From NCBI GenBank assembly GCA_020466095.1, contig CM035806.1, forward strand, positions 141,714,434 to 141,778,433: DNA of 64,000 nucleotides. The letters run 5' to 3'. Shown in pieces: positions 10,854 to 21,977 of this stretch (position 1 is its first letter; the number at the start of each line of letters is the position of its first letter). Origin of the DNA: Chlorops oryzae. Lineage: Eukaryota > Arthropoda > Insecta > Diptera > Chloropidae. Under the pieces are notes generated by a model that saw only the letters and a list, made by a program, of their open reading frames with translations, was not told the DNA's origin and searched no databases. The translations under genes were made by a program, and so were the position numbers.

Positions 10854-11490
10854 TCACTGAGCGAACGTAACCATGATTTTTTTAAAAGGGCGCATTGTTA
10901 TTCAGTCCTTTTGATTTTCGAGCAGAACAAAAATTTCAAAAGAAAAATGGTTGAGTCAACAACATTTTTGGTTGAATTGAAAGGAAATATGTTTAATTAC
11001 ATTTTTTTTCGTTCTGTATAATTCTCATTTGTTTTATAAAATAAGACATATAATATATTCATTCATCTTAGAACTTTTTAAGCATTGCGAAAGCAGTCAC
11101 CAAAACGGAGTGACGAAATCGGATGAAGTCCATCCGATGGCTATTTTTTGGGTCATGTTCAGCAGAGTGCTGTGCTCTATGGCCATTTGCTTTGAACGTT
11201 TATTAAATTTTTTTTTACATTTCTTCTTGTATAGGTATTTTTTTTTGAATTTTTTTAAAAAATATCTTGTCATTTCAACTATGTCCGTGGTTGGTTCAAC
11301 AATTTAAATTTAAATCAATTTTTGAAAATTATCATTTCAATTCAACCTGAAATATGGTTGATTCAAAAGGAAAATTTTTTATTTTTTCAACAAGAAAAAT
11401 TGTTAAAATTAAAAATATTCCTTGTTGAAGCCGTTTTGTATGTTTTCCTTTTGATTTAACCAGTTTTCTGGTTGATTTTTTTCTCTGTGT
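10854..11490. mobile_element. Family H MITE, copy 1
   Basis: Nearly colinear with 25657-26296: GATTTTTTTAAAAGGGCGC, AAATGGTTGAGTCAACAAC, GGATGAAGTCCATCCGATGG and AACCAGTTTTCTGGTTGATT occur in both at matching spacing. Ends are CACTGAGCGA and TTTCTCTGTGT. Internal palindromes (GGTTGAGTCAACAAC; CATCCGATGG) are shared. No coding capacity. Confidence 0.75.
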
Positions 11491-11638
11491 TCACTAGTTG
11501 CATTGCCATTGATATTCCTATGTTAATCCTATATTAAGAGTAATATACTACTTATATCAAATAAAAAAAAAAATAAAATAAAAAAATAAAAAATTGGATT
11601 GTATTGCAGCGGTTTTGCCTTTAACCTTTTAATACTGT

Positions 11639-11880
11639 ACATATCGCAGCTCTGCAACAAAGGAGTCACAACTCAAAACTTACCGTGGATCTTGTTCATT
11701 AGTCACCTGTCGACCTGAACGAAAAATTCTAATTCGTAGTGGTTTTTATTATAAAAAAGAAAAAGCCAAAAAAATCCGCCGTGCCCTTCATTCTGCTTTG
11801 ATTGACACTGCGACGCGTTTTGTTTCTCGCGTTTTCTGAAAAATGACAAATTTTCAGATGTGTCCTTTTGGTGCGATATT
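11639..11880. mobile_element. Family G MITE, copy 1
   Basis: Ends ACATATCGCAG and GGTGCGATAT are inverted. The interior (CACAACTCAAAA, TCACCTGTCGACCTG, GAAAAATTC, GCGTTTTCTGAAAAATG) is shared with 22932-23192 and 37295-37502. Confidence 0.75.
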
Positions 11881-12066
11881 TATGTAAAAAAAAAAAAAAA
11901 AAATAAAATAAAATGATTTAAATCGACAGACAATTTCATCATTTCATAATAAAAATAATAATAATTGAATTAAATCAATTTCGTCCTTATAGTTAATCAA
12001 GCAATCCTGCAGTTAATAAATAATAAAAAACATTTTTATTAAAGAATTTTTTTAGATTCCAATATA
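11881..12066. other. A/T-rich spacer
   Basis: Poly(A) and AATAAA-type low-complexity sequence between two repeats; nothing else seen. Confidence 0.5.
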
Positions 12067-12470
12067 CAGGGTGTTTCGCATAAGGATGTATATCCGAAAG
12101 GAGGTGATAGGGGTGCTCAATATCGACCAAAAATCGTATGGGAGGGGGGGGGGGGGGGGAGGGTGTGGAAAATGCTCCCCTAAGGAGTTAGAGGGCCTTA
12201 AAGTTTTTAGGCAGTAAGTCGAGAAAAAAAATTCTCCCACGATAACTGTTCATCGTAGAAAAAAAACTGTTAAGCGGTTTGAAAGCCAATTCTATGGGCT
12301 TTTAGGCAAAATTAAATTCATGGTAAGAATTTAAGCCAATGATGGTTAATTAAGCGGTCAAAGTCAAAAATTCTGAAAAAATTCTATTTTTTTTACTTTG
12401 AGAGCCATTTTGGTATGAAAAAGGTCCTATTAACACATACTTTTCTAATATTTTTCAAAATCCTCGATTA
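12067..12470. mobile_element. Family B relative with poly(G) tract
   Basis: Left end CAGGGTGTTTCGCATAAGG preceded by TA. The block AAGGAGTTAGAGGGCCTTAAAG through AGTCGAGAAAA matches 15198-15245, and 12400-12450 matches the reverse complement of 15365-15415, so it is a rearranged relative of the element at 15090-15486. A run of 16 G lies at 12144-12159. The right terminus is not resolved. Confidence 0.5.
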
Positions 12471-13180
12471 ATTTACTTCAAATCTGTGGTACATTTGTCA
12501 TACCTTATTAGCGGTTTAACCTCAGGAAAAATAGGATTTAAAAACAAACTTGAACTTAATAATAATAATAATAATAATTCATGGGCAAAAACAAAAATGC
12601 GTGGGGGGCCCTCTTGCCCCTATGGTTGCTACGGCACTGCACAGACGGTAAGATTGAGCATTTTTCTTTTGGCACGATGGCGGAAAGACTTAAACAGAGT
12701 GCGACATAAATGGGAATATGCTTAAAATTAAAAAAAGTCGCAAAGCTCTGTTAACTAGACAAAACTGAGCTTGCGCGACGCGACCTCTAAACGTTTTCGA
12801 AAAAATCTGAAAAAAATTGTAGAAAGTACTTTACCCCCAAGCATTCAAAAACCGCCTGTGCTACTATGAAATTCGAAAAAAAAATTTTTTTTGGGACACT
12901 CTAATGTACATCTACATATTTTGAAAATTGTTCCCCATATGAAGCTTTCATTTCTGATTGTCAGTGCCATCTGCTTGGGGACACAGTAGGACGTTTCTAG
13001 ACATTTATTGATTCTTTGAGCTTATGACAGAGAAATATAATGTCCTTCAAGAAAATACTTATAATACTCTTGATCAGGGGTGGCCTAACCCAGAGCCTCC
13101 ATGCGCCCGCTAAATATATGCATTTGAAGAAGATTCGCTGGCAGAGGTTAAGAATTGTGATTGCACCTCAATTTTGAATA
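12471..13180. other. Intergenic DNA, mixed remnants
   Basis: Has a short (AAT)n run near 12560 and a hAT-like start CAGGGGTGGCCTAACCC at 13076 without a recognisable partner end. No gene supported. Confidence 0.45.
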
Positions 13181-13182
13181 TA

Positions 13183-13637
13183 GCGTCACCAGAAGATGCG
13201 ATGTAGCCACGTCCGTCCGTCCGTTCATCCTTCTGTCCTTCCGTCCGTCTGTTCGTCTGCCTGTATACAGTTTTCTTATCGAAGGACTTGAGCTATCTTG
13301 ACCATATTCGTATCGCATGCGTGCTCACGGCGACATGAGTAAGAACAAGTTCGAGAATGGACCCGATCGGACAGCTTTTAAGGGTACTTCCAGTACTAGG
13401 GTATGTTATGAAAATCACAAAACTGCGTAATATGTTATTTGAATGAAATTTAAAATTTGAGCGTTTATTTAAGCCTCCGATAAGAATTCAATGAATTTGG
13501 AAAAGTGGGTGTGGCAAAGGGGCGGTTTCATAAAGATATTGAACAAAAGGTGGTATATGTATAAAAATCATTCGAATATTCTTCCTATATGGTTTTGTAT
13601 TGCCAGGCTCCCCTGACTGTAACATCCTTACTTGTTT
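13183..13637 (+). mobile_element. DINE-like Helitron, 5'-truncated
   Basis: Begins in the GTCACCAG...GATG segment. (CCGT)n lies at 13211-13250, then GTTTTCTTATCGAAGG, GTGCTCACGGCGACATGAG and GTGGGTGTGGCAAAGGGGCGG. The 3' end has hairpin CAGGCTCCCCTG and CCTTACTTGTT. Confidence 0.75.
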
Positions 13638-13899
13638 TTTTCTATTTGTTGCAATTGAAAAATCGTTTCGTTTTCTTATGAAAAAAAAGGAGAACTTTGA
13701 CATGCTCGAGCAAAACTGCGTAAATACTTTAACATGCATAAAAATGTTAAGCAGCTTTATATTGTGGTTCCATCGATATGTACAATATACCCATGTGGAA
13801 ATTGAAATGATGACCGCTTTCAAGACATTGCCATTATTCCAAAGTTCAAATATTTTTACTCGTTAAAGCAGGAGTAAATGAAATGAAACGTCAAGAAAA

Positions 13900-14561
13900 G
13901 AAAACAGAAAAATAAAGGTCGATATAATCGAGCGAGCCAGATAATACACATATGCAATACAAATTTATTAAAATCTATAAGATTTGAATATTTTTTTGAA
14001 AGACATGCCTGCAAAACCACAGCCACTAAGAAAAAATTATTCAGGACATTTTCGTTCGGACAAACGGACCTTATATACCGACTTTTCTTTGATTCCCGTA
14101 TGAAAGCCGTCCATTTGTCACACCCATTTTTCGAAAAACTGTGAACGAAATACGTACATCTATGATTGGAAGTCATAGCAAAAAATTTCCCCAAAAAATC
14201 AAGGTTTCACAGCAGGGTTTGTGACTTTCATAACAAACCATGGCATGACTAGTCATACCCCTTTCGAATAGTCCGATTTGGTCCATTATCAAACATGGTT
14301 TTCTAACTCATGTCTTCATTAATAAGCATACCAAATATGGTCAAGATAGCTCCTTTTGCAAAGAAAACTGTACAGTGTACACAGACAAACGGACTGAGAC
14401 GTACGGACATGGCTTAATCGAGATTCCTGGTAACGCTAATTGATTCTACATATTTATATGCAAGTTGCATGTTATATACCGGTTCTGGGCATTACAAACG
14501 TACGAAATGGCGCAATATACCGTCGACATACTCGTATACACAGAGTTTGTAGAGTATAAGA
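13900..14561 (-). mobile_element. DINE-like Helitron, reverse, diverged
   Basis: Internal blocks appear in reverse order (GTCACACCCATTTTTC 14107, CAAGATAGCTCC 14341, (ACAGAC)n 14379, ATATACCGGTTCTGGGC 14473) and it ends ACACAGAGTTTGTAGAGTATA. More diverged than the 37-39 kb copies. Confidence 0.65.
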
Positions 14562-15089
14562 AGGGACAAATTGAGTGAACGTTATGATTGTGATGTGATT
14601 CAAAAGAAATGTGGAATAATTTTTAAGGCTTTCGTTGAACTTGGGTTTTCTCAAATGGAGGCATCGTGAGCTTCCACGCATTTGCAATTTATGGAATCAT
14701 TAAAATTAGGACTCATTGAAATTGACACACTTAAGTAATGAGCTAAAGCGGCCCGCACACAGCGCATCATGCAGCGCTACACGTAAGAGTGTATTAGTGA
14801 AATGAAAGCGTATGTGTCACACACACAAGCACACACACACGATGCAGCGCTGCAATAATTTCAAATCGAATTTCATAGCGACCTGTCGTCAGGTGGAGAA
14901 AAAAAGACAAAGGATTTATAGTTGAACTAATTGAATTTGACCGTACTTTTTCCGGTGTTGTGGGATACTTTTTATATATGGTAATATAAAAAAAAAAAAA
15001 ATGCTGTCCGTAAAGTCACTTTACGGAGGATAGTTTTACGTAATGGAGCGTTGTATAAAGGAGCGTTCAAGTATTACGAGCGCTATTTA
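14562..15089. other. Intergenic DNA
   Basis: Includes a (CACA)n patch at 14820-14840 and the short palindrome CCGTAAAGTCACTTTACGG at 15008-15026. No gene supported. Confidence 0.5.
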
Positions 15090-15486
15090 CTGGGTGTCAA
15101 GTTCGGAAGTGATTTTTTTTTTTTTATAGGGATAATAAGGGAGGCCAAGATGAACAAAAAAAATTGTACGGCAGATGGAGGTCGCAAATGAACCCCTTAA
15201 GAAGTTATAGGGCCTTCAAGTTTTTAAGCAGGAAGTCGAGAAAAGAAAAATTTGAAATTCCTTTTTAAATCCCGTTTTTTTCGATGGTTAAACTGCAAAT
15301 AAGGTTTAGCATATGTATGTACTATGGTTTTAAAGGAAATTGACTGCTGATTCGAAAAAAAATTAGAAAAGTATGTGCTAATGCTACCTTTTTCATACCA
15401 AAATGGCTCCTAAAGTTGTTGTTCATCTTGGCCTCCCCTTCCATCAGTATAAAAATAAAAAAATCACTTCCCCACGGGAAATCCTG
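15090..15486. mobile_element. 397-bp family B MITE, TA flanks
   Basis: The arms are long: GGAAGTGATTTTTTT and GAGGCCAAGATGAACAA on the left are complementary to TTGTTCATCTTGGCCTC and AAAAAAATCACTTCC on the right. The ends CTGGGTGTC and GATTTCCTG-type complement sit inside TA dinucleotides, as in Tc1/mariner-type MITEs. No coding capacity. Confidence 0.75.
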
Positions 15487-15620
15487 TATAAACTTGGTTT
15501 ACAATGCTTGTAATAACCTTGCTTGGTTTGCAAAACGCTCGTTAAAATGCTTACTGGGAGAAGATTCTGCACACATACACGGGCTTGCAGCGCTGCTCGT
15601 ATGCGGAGCGCTTAAACTGC

Positions 15621-16565
15621 CCCTGCAGTAATTTCAACTACTCTCCAACTACTCCCCGACTAGTCACAAAAATACCAGGACTACTTCCTTTTAATTTGCC
15701 ACCCAATGCTTTGAACTGTCTTTTTTAACGTTGAGCTGTCATTGGAAAATAACTAGTCACAGTTTGTACTCATATGAACCTGGATTACTTATATACAGTT
15801 GGGTCGATTTTTGGTCAATTTGTATTTTTGCAGATTTTATGAAAAAAAAAAAAAATTATTTTTTCCTCTTTGTTTTGAATTTTTTTTCTTTTTTGTTTTT
15901 TAAATCTTTTTTTTTCACTTCTTTTTTAATTTTCTCGCCTCGGCCGAGCCTCGAACCGCTGACCTCTGGGGGTGGGTAAGTCCGTGTCCTAACCATTACG
16001 CTAAAAACAAGCAAATTTAATGTATTGATCAAAATGCTAATTTGAGTTTTTGGTTGCTGAAGTTTTTCCTAGAACGCACGAGTAGATTTTTTACTACAAA
16101 AATGTATTAATTGAAAAATAAATACATATTAAAAAAAAAGATAAAATATGAAGAAAAAATACTTAAAAATTTAGCGAAAAATTTTTTTATTTCAAAATTA
16201 ACTATTAAATAAAATAAATTAAAATATAGGCATTAAAAAAAAACTTGGTCATTAAAAAAAAAAAAAATTATTTTCACTCGAGCCAGGGATCGAACTCCAA
16301 CCCACGAGGTCGCTGAGCGATAGTCTTGACCGTCCAGGTAACTACCTTTTGGTGGGGCAACGATCAGAATCCGAAGTTAAAGCAGACAATAACAATTTTT
16401 TTTCTACTTCGCAATCAAAGCACAAAGCGTAAGGAAATCCTGAAACTCACCCCCCACAGATCTCCGTAGATACATAAAATACTGTACATTTTGACTAGTC
16501 ATAAATATTTCGAGTAACCTCAGAGTACTCCTGTTTGGCAAATTGACCTCTTCATTACTGCAGGG
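15621..16565 (-). mobile_element. 945-bp TIR element with two tRNA-like segments
   Basis: Termini CCCTGCAGTAAT and ATTACTGCAGGG are perfect inverted repeats of 12 bp. Minus-strand tRNA-like segments: B box GGTTCGAGGCT (complement of 15948-15957) with A box TAGCGTAATGG (complement of 15993-16003), and B box GGAGTTCGATCCC (16286-16298) with an A-box region at 16328-16344. It is the inverted counterpart of 7653-8568. Flanks are GC on both sides. Confidence 0.7.
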
Positions 16566-17545
16566 GCTTTTTGTGCCAACGACCGTATTTGTCGATTTCG
16601 AGGCATCTCGATTCTCCGCAATCAATGTGTATTCTAATGCGCCTTGGTTGGGTTGAATTGCCAATTATGGAATTTGCATTAACCAACGATGTGGCAGCAG
16701 GCGTGTGCCGGACCTTGAGCGCTTTTTTGATTTTTTTTTGGGTATGGTTGCGTGTACTTTCTCTGAAATATCTTTATCTTTCATCTTAGTGTTTCTTTTC
16801 TTCGGTTAAAATAAAGAATTTATGTGCAGGAAATGTGGTTTCTTCTACAATTTGTGTGTCTGAAATTAAAAGTATTTTATGGTCTTCACTTTATGTCTTT
16901 TATCGTACATAATTTTGAAGTTCTTTGATAAATATTTCTTTTCCACAGATTCCGTGCGGACGATATGAAGCGAAAAATTAGAGGTAGAAAAAGTATTGTC
17001 TGGCATCCTGGAGATGAAAGAGTTGTTAACCCTATAATTCCTGGCTCCGTCTCTAGACGGACTTTTTTCGAACAATTTACCAAAAAAAAAATAATAATAT
17101 TACCTAATAATTTTCAGATTCATGTTTCTCTACCCTAAATTAGTCTTATCTGAACTTTTCAGCGAAAAAAAAAATTGTGGCATTTGAGGGTTAACGCTGA
17201 AAGCTTTTTGTTATATGTAACGGTATTTGCAGATGGAGCAAATAAAGGGAGAAAATAACCGAATTTGAAAAGAAAAAGAGACCCATGGATGGTCATTTCA
17301 AGTATGTGCGGCAAATATTTTCAATGTCTCAGTTTTTTTTTTTTTTTTTTTTTTTTATAACATGAACCAAAGACCTTATAACTATAAGGTCTTTGCTTGA
17401 ACTCTCTTGTGATGTAAATAACGTTAAAGAGAAAATTCTTCTCATTATTTAATTCAGTACCGGACATGTAGGCATCGTAAGAAACGAGACACCAGATGAA
17501 CTGGGCAGATGCGGCACTGCCAATGAATTCATGCTGCCACGGGTT
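16566..17545. other. Intergenic DNA
   Basis: No repeat family or gene recognised. A T(22) run occurs at 17334-17356, followed by the near-palindrome AAGACCTTATAACTATAAGGTCTT at about 17370-17393. Confidence 0.5.
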
Positions 17546-17700
17546 TGGTACCAGTTTGGAACTAGACCCAAGCTAGACTAGTTGTGATCAGTTTTTTGAA
17601 GAAGTTTAAGTGCCAAAATTCTTAGAATTTTTCACTAAACCTATGTATGATTTTTCATTGAAATCGGACGTCGGCAGCGGTTTGAATGCATGTTCGACGA
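17546..17700. repeat. Related unfilled site of the 6249-7394 composite
   Basis: Shares GCCAAAATTCTTAGA-TTTTTCAC and TTTTCAT-GAAATCGGACGTC with 6204-6235 and 7398-7420, but the two are only about 30 bp apart here. The AGTTTGGAACTAGACCCAAG block is inverted relative to 6146-6185. Confidence 0.6.
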
Positions 17701-18146
17701 TTTTTGCCTGAATCATTTTGAATTTGAGTAGAGTCGGAAAACTCCTTATAACTTCTACAATTTTCTACCAATTTCAGCATACCATAACATTTTGGAAAAG
17801 TTAAATACGCAGTTATTGTTTTAAACCAAAAAATGACAAAAAAAGAAAAAAACTCCATATGAAACTTTTGGCATAAAAATTTACTTTATGTGATTTTCTG
17901 GAATTGCAATTTAGAGAAAAATTGTTTCGCCACTGCGCGATTTTTTTGAAAAATTGTTCGCCTACGGCGCGAAACACCGATAAAAAATTTTACACTTTTC
18001 TCTTCTTTATACATTTTTGATGGCTCGTTGATGCCGTTTATCAATGCAGATGCAAGGTGCTGCTCCCTCACGGGTTGTAAGACTTCTGCAGCAACCTTAG
18101 AAAATTCCACTAAAGAATCCGATCCTTTCGCGTTATAGCTATACTA
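17701..18146. other. Intergenic DNA
   Basis: Nothing recognised beyond the short inverted CACTGCGCGATTTTTT / GGCGCGAAAC words near 17930-17970. Confidence 0.4.
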
Positions 18147-18854
18147 CACGCAGAGAAAAAATATCACATACCCAATTATATTTTGCAGGGATTACATATG
18201 TAATTGGGTATGATGTAATTATATTTTCATAATTGCGTCCAATTATATTTTTCATTGCCTCCAATTATATATGTAATTGTATCAAATGATAAAAAAATAA
18301 TTTCAATTACATATATAATTCCGTCCAATTAAATATATAATCGGCTGCAATGATGTATGTAATTGTATCGAATTATATACATAATTGCGTGTAATTTAAT
18401 TTGTGATCCCCTGCAATTTAAAATACATTCTATATAGCAATATAAAAAGGGGCATTCTCCACGATTGGGCGGAATATATTTCACCACGTCATATTCGTGG
18501 GCCACCTGCCCCTTGGAGTGCCTAAGGATTTTGAAAATTCAAACAGATATACGATCGAAATTATAAACCATTTGAGAAATATAGGAACAATCTGTAAAAT
18601 AAATACAATCACATATATAATTGCATCAATGGTTTAAATTGTAAAAGTAATCAGATGTAATTACATATGTATTCAGAACGCAATTACATATATGATAAAT
18701 TTAAATGCAATTATATAAGTAATTGAGTAATTGAGTATTTTTCATTTTCTAATTATATTGTAATTGGCTCCAAATAATAATGCAATCGGGGCAAGGCTCC
18801 AATCACATATGTAATTGGTTCCAATTATATTTCGGGAACTTATTTCTCTCCGTG
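18147..18854. mobile_element. Family D palindrome-array MITE, copy 1
   Basis: Ends CACGCAGAGAAA and TTTCTCTCCGTG. The interior is a loose array of self-complementary words such as CAATTACATATGTAATTG and AATTATATATGTAATT spaced by short GC-containing linkers (TGCGTCC, TGCCTCC). A second copy is at 54113-54752. No coding capacity. Confidence 0.75.
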
Positions 18855-19299
18855 TACTATATACTATAGCAAAATTAATAAATTTTGCCAAATTTCCTCA
18901 GAAGAAGGACTTTTTCCTAGCATTAGATTAGTTAACACTCAAATGAGATTATCCCTCAGCTTCGAAGCAATCGCACATTTTTTAATATTGTAACTAAATA
19001 CTACATATTATTGTACGCTCAGTAAAAGTATGGAAATAATTAACACAAAATATTCTGTGTGTTTCTGAAATGAATTTATAAATGTAATTTACAACTAGGC
19101 GCGACCCCCAAAACCGGATTGTAGATTTGAACTAAGACAAAATCCCAGAAAAGCAAATAGAATAAATTTTTTCTCAGCTTTTAGCGCACAATAGTTGATG
19201 CACTCGTATGTTTTTTTTTTCGATTTTGATCCTGTATAAAGGGTTCCAACTTAGCCAAAAATTTAAATTTTCAACAAGTTTTGGCAATTTTTTAAATAT
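18855..19299. other. Intergenic DNA
   Basis: A/T-rich, no supported feature. Confidence 0.45.
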
Positions 19300-19502
19300 G
19301 GCGTTATGGGTGAAAGCAATGCGGACATAACGCCGTAGAGATTTTTTGTCGTGCTATGACCGTTTCTCTGACGGACATAACGCCCAAATAATTTTGGTCT
19401 TATGTCCCCGAAAATTGTGGCGTTATGTCTTTCTTGTTTTCGGACATAAGGCCAAACCCAATTTTTGCCCTTAAGTCCGGCATAACTTCGGACTTAAGGC
19501 CC
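19300..19502. repeat. Cluster of GGACATAA(C/G)GCC words in both orientations
   Basis: About eight related words occur within 200 bp: GGCGTTATG 19300, GGACATAACGCC 19323 and 19373, CTTATGTCC near 19399, GGCGTTATGTC 19419, GGACATAAGGCC 19442, GCCCTTAAGTCC 19467 and GGACTTAAGGCCC 19490. Alternating orientations let neighbours pair as hairpins. Likely the core of a repeat element; ends not found. Confidence 0.6.
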
Positions 19503-20540
19503 ATCACGGTGTCACGGCACCTGAATTTATAGGGCCTGAAAACTTCTCAATAGGTAAGAGTTAAAAGCATTTCGGCCAGGCAAAGAATATTGGCCAAAGT
19601 CTGGCAGGCCAAACAAATTGAAAGCCCATACAATGTCAGCACCTTAAAAAACGTTAAGGCCAGAAAGAGCAAAAAGTGCTGCCTGAAATACCATTTCCAC
19701 AAATAAACACCTGATAAATCTGATTTGCGGTCTTTCTCTTGAAGATGATGAGGCCGAAGCCCATATACATAAGTGGCTTTGTGTTTGGCTGCATGTAGGC
19801 TGAGACTCATTATCCTTAATAAGCCATTTTTTAGCCACGAAGAGCTGAGGCTCGAAAGCTCCCACATAAGGATGGTCGAGAGCGTACTACATCAAAATAA
19901 CTAATTGGAAACATATGGCATGCCCAACCAAGGCACAGTGGATCAACTCCACACATTTCGTAGCCAAAAAATAGAAGGAGTTGCCCCAAAGCAATGAAAT
20001 TTGGCATGAACGTTTCTTTGTTATCAAGAAATATAAAAAAAAAAAAAACATCAAATCACCCCAAGTCCCATCACCCATTTTAAAGGGCCATCCGAATTCT
20101 GGAATTTGAAATTTTCAGAAGAAGAAAAAAAAAACAATTCACTTTGAAGCAGCGTAGAATTAATAGGTATGAATTATTTCTTTATATTTTATATTCTGGT
20201 TTTATATCAATGGAAGTGTGTCCATATCCAATTTGATAGGTTTTTTCACCATAAAATGCACTAAACGGTTCACTGTGCGAAGGCTCGAGTTCGAATACAC
20301 GAACAGGCGGAAAAAATATTCGCACAATTGAGAATATTGGAAAGAGCTGAAGGATTTTCAGGAAAAACGTGTTCGCAGCAAACGTGAAAAGAATCTCCCA
20401 ACGCCTGGCCACATCGATGCTGTTGGCATGGTGGACGAAGTCCTTCGAAAATTCGTATGAATGGGAAACCTTTTTTCCAGCTATTCGCTTGCGAATGAAA
20501 TTTCATCGAAAGCTTTTAAATCCGGTTAGGTTTTGAAATA
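19503..20540. other. GC-richer block with coding-like but broken frames
   Basis: The base composition and codon positions look more protein-like than the surroundings. A minus-strand open frame of 106 codons covers 19547-19867. On the plus strand one frame is open from about 20175 to 20309, stops, and reopens 20313-20447 (EYWKELKDFQ...GHIDAVGMVDEVLRKF). I recognise no family. A decayed gene or transposon fragment is possible. Confidence 0.25.
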
Positions 20541-20670
20541 TTTGTAACTTCATCTCTGCTTCTTCTTCCTTCGGCTTTTCAAAGTACACGCGCACGATAT
20601 CCATTCAGCCGAGACAGGCTAGGCTGCTCGTCTAACATAGACCCAGGGAGGCTGATTTTCTTTTGGAGGA

Positions 20671-20817
20671 TATAAAAAAGTTGCAGTATAAAATTGTTTC
20701 GAAGCTGTCATCGACGTGGCCTGGCGTCCACAATTTCACAATCACTCTCAGATTAAATTCGATTGAGGCTTACGAAGAAGGATGTGGCACTTGAGATAAT
20801 TCTGGTCCTGCTCGCAG
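20671..20817 (+). promoter_or_regulatory. Possible TATA promoter and decayed signal-peptide exon
   Basis: TATAAAAAA at 20671 and TATAAAA at 20688 precede a GC-richer leader. At 20772 a frame reads ACG then KKDVALEIILVLLAG, ending at a CAG|GTAAAC donor at 20817/20818. With ATG in place of ACG this would be a normal signal-peptide exon, but no in-frame ATG exists. I see no convincing second exon before the DINE at 21223. It could be a pseudogene start or a non-ATG start. Confidence 0.25.
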
Positions 20818-21222
20818 GTAAACATGAATGCTCCTCAAAAAAGTGAAATTAAAGCTGATTTCGCATTAAAATGAAGAAAATTTTCATTTTCCAATTTCCT
20901 TGGCAATTCAAAAACTTTGTCCTCATGAGCCCACGGGCATGAGAATATTTTTACATGTAAAAGAATTCCCTGGAAAGTATGCCTGCGGCTGCCATATTCA
21001 TTTAAATTCGGCATCGGCAAGATCTCGGGTGTGGGTGTTTGTTTGAGTTCGTTATAATTAAGTACCATTCGGAAGATTTATGGGCGTAAAAAATTGAAAA
21101 TAAAAGCCCAAAGATAATTACTTGAGCTTCCGTTTATCATACACTTTGTAATAGATGAAAAACAAAAAAAAAGGATGAAGGGAAATTTCCTCCGTTTCAC
21201 ACATTTTACCATCTTTTCTTTT

Positions 21223-21977
21223 TTATAACAGGAACACTGCTGTGTCGAGGGTATAGTGAGTTTGTGTGGTTGTTTGTTTAACATATAGAACCAGGAGATT
21301 CGATTTAGCCATGTCCGTCCGTCTGTCTGTGTGTCTGACTGTCTGTCTGTATGTCTGTCTGTATGTCTGTATGTCTGTCTGTATGTCTGTATGTCTGTAT
21401 GTCTGTATGTCTGTATGTCTGTATGTCTGTATGTCTGTATGTCTGTATGTCTGTATGTCTGTATGGCTGTATATCTATATGTCTGTCTGTCTGTCTGTCT
21501 GTATGTCTGTCTGTCTGCCTGTCTGCCTGCCTGTATGTCTGTATGTCTGTATATCTATATGTTTGTCTGTCTATCTGTCTGTCTGTCTGTCTGTTAGTAT
21601 GTTTGTCTGTCTGTATGTCTGTATCGAAGGAGTTGAGCTAACTTGAAGAAATTTGTTATGCATATTACGAGGAACATTAGTAAGAACAAGTTTCGAGAAT
21701 GGAACCGATCGGACCATTTGTACGGGTACCTTCACTGCTAGGGTCTGTGACAAAAATCTCAAAAACTGCCAAAAAATCGATGTTTTTCGAGATATTTCAA
21801 TGAAATTTAAAACTTGAGCTTCCGATTAAATTTCCTAAAAGCTAAAAAGTAGGCGTGACAAAGAGGGGTGGTAGTTTCATAAAATAAAATTCGAAAAAAC
21901 TGGAATATGAGGAGGTATGTTTGTTTCGGGTATTGTATTGTCAGGCTCGCCTGACTTAAACACCCTTACTTGCTTTT
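21223..21977 (+). mobile_element. DINE-like Helitron with expanded tetranucleotide tract
   Basis: Order: CTGTGTCGAGGGTATA, GTTTGTGTGGTTG, GATTCGATTTAGCCATGTCC, a 310-bp (CTGT/ATGT)n tract, then GAAGGAGTTGAGC, CGATCGGACCATTTG and 3' hairpin GTCAGGCTCGCCTGAC with CCTTACTTG. The repeat tract replaces the short GTCCGTCTGTC segment of other copies and produces meaningless long open frames. Confidence 0.8.
21313..21625. repeat. (CTGT)n/(CTGTATGT)n microsatellite
   Basis: Perfect to near-perfect 4- and 8-bp period sequence located inside the DINE copy; open in three frames only because of the repeat. Confidence 0.9.

Noticed and set aside
13076..13100. hAT-like left end CAGGGGTGGCC
   Set aside because: No matching right end or target duplication found nearby.
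21266..21646. Cys/Val/Ser frames of 88-126 codons
   Set aside because: CTGT microsatellite inside a DINE copy.
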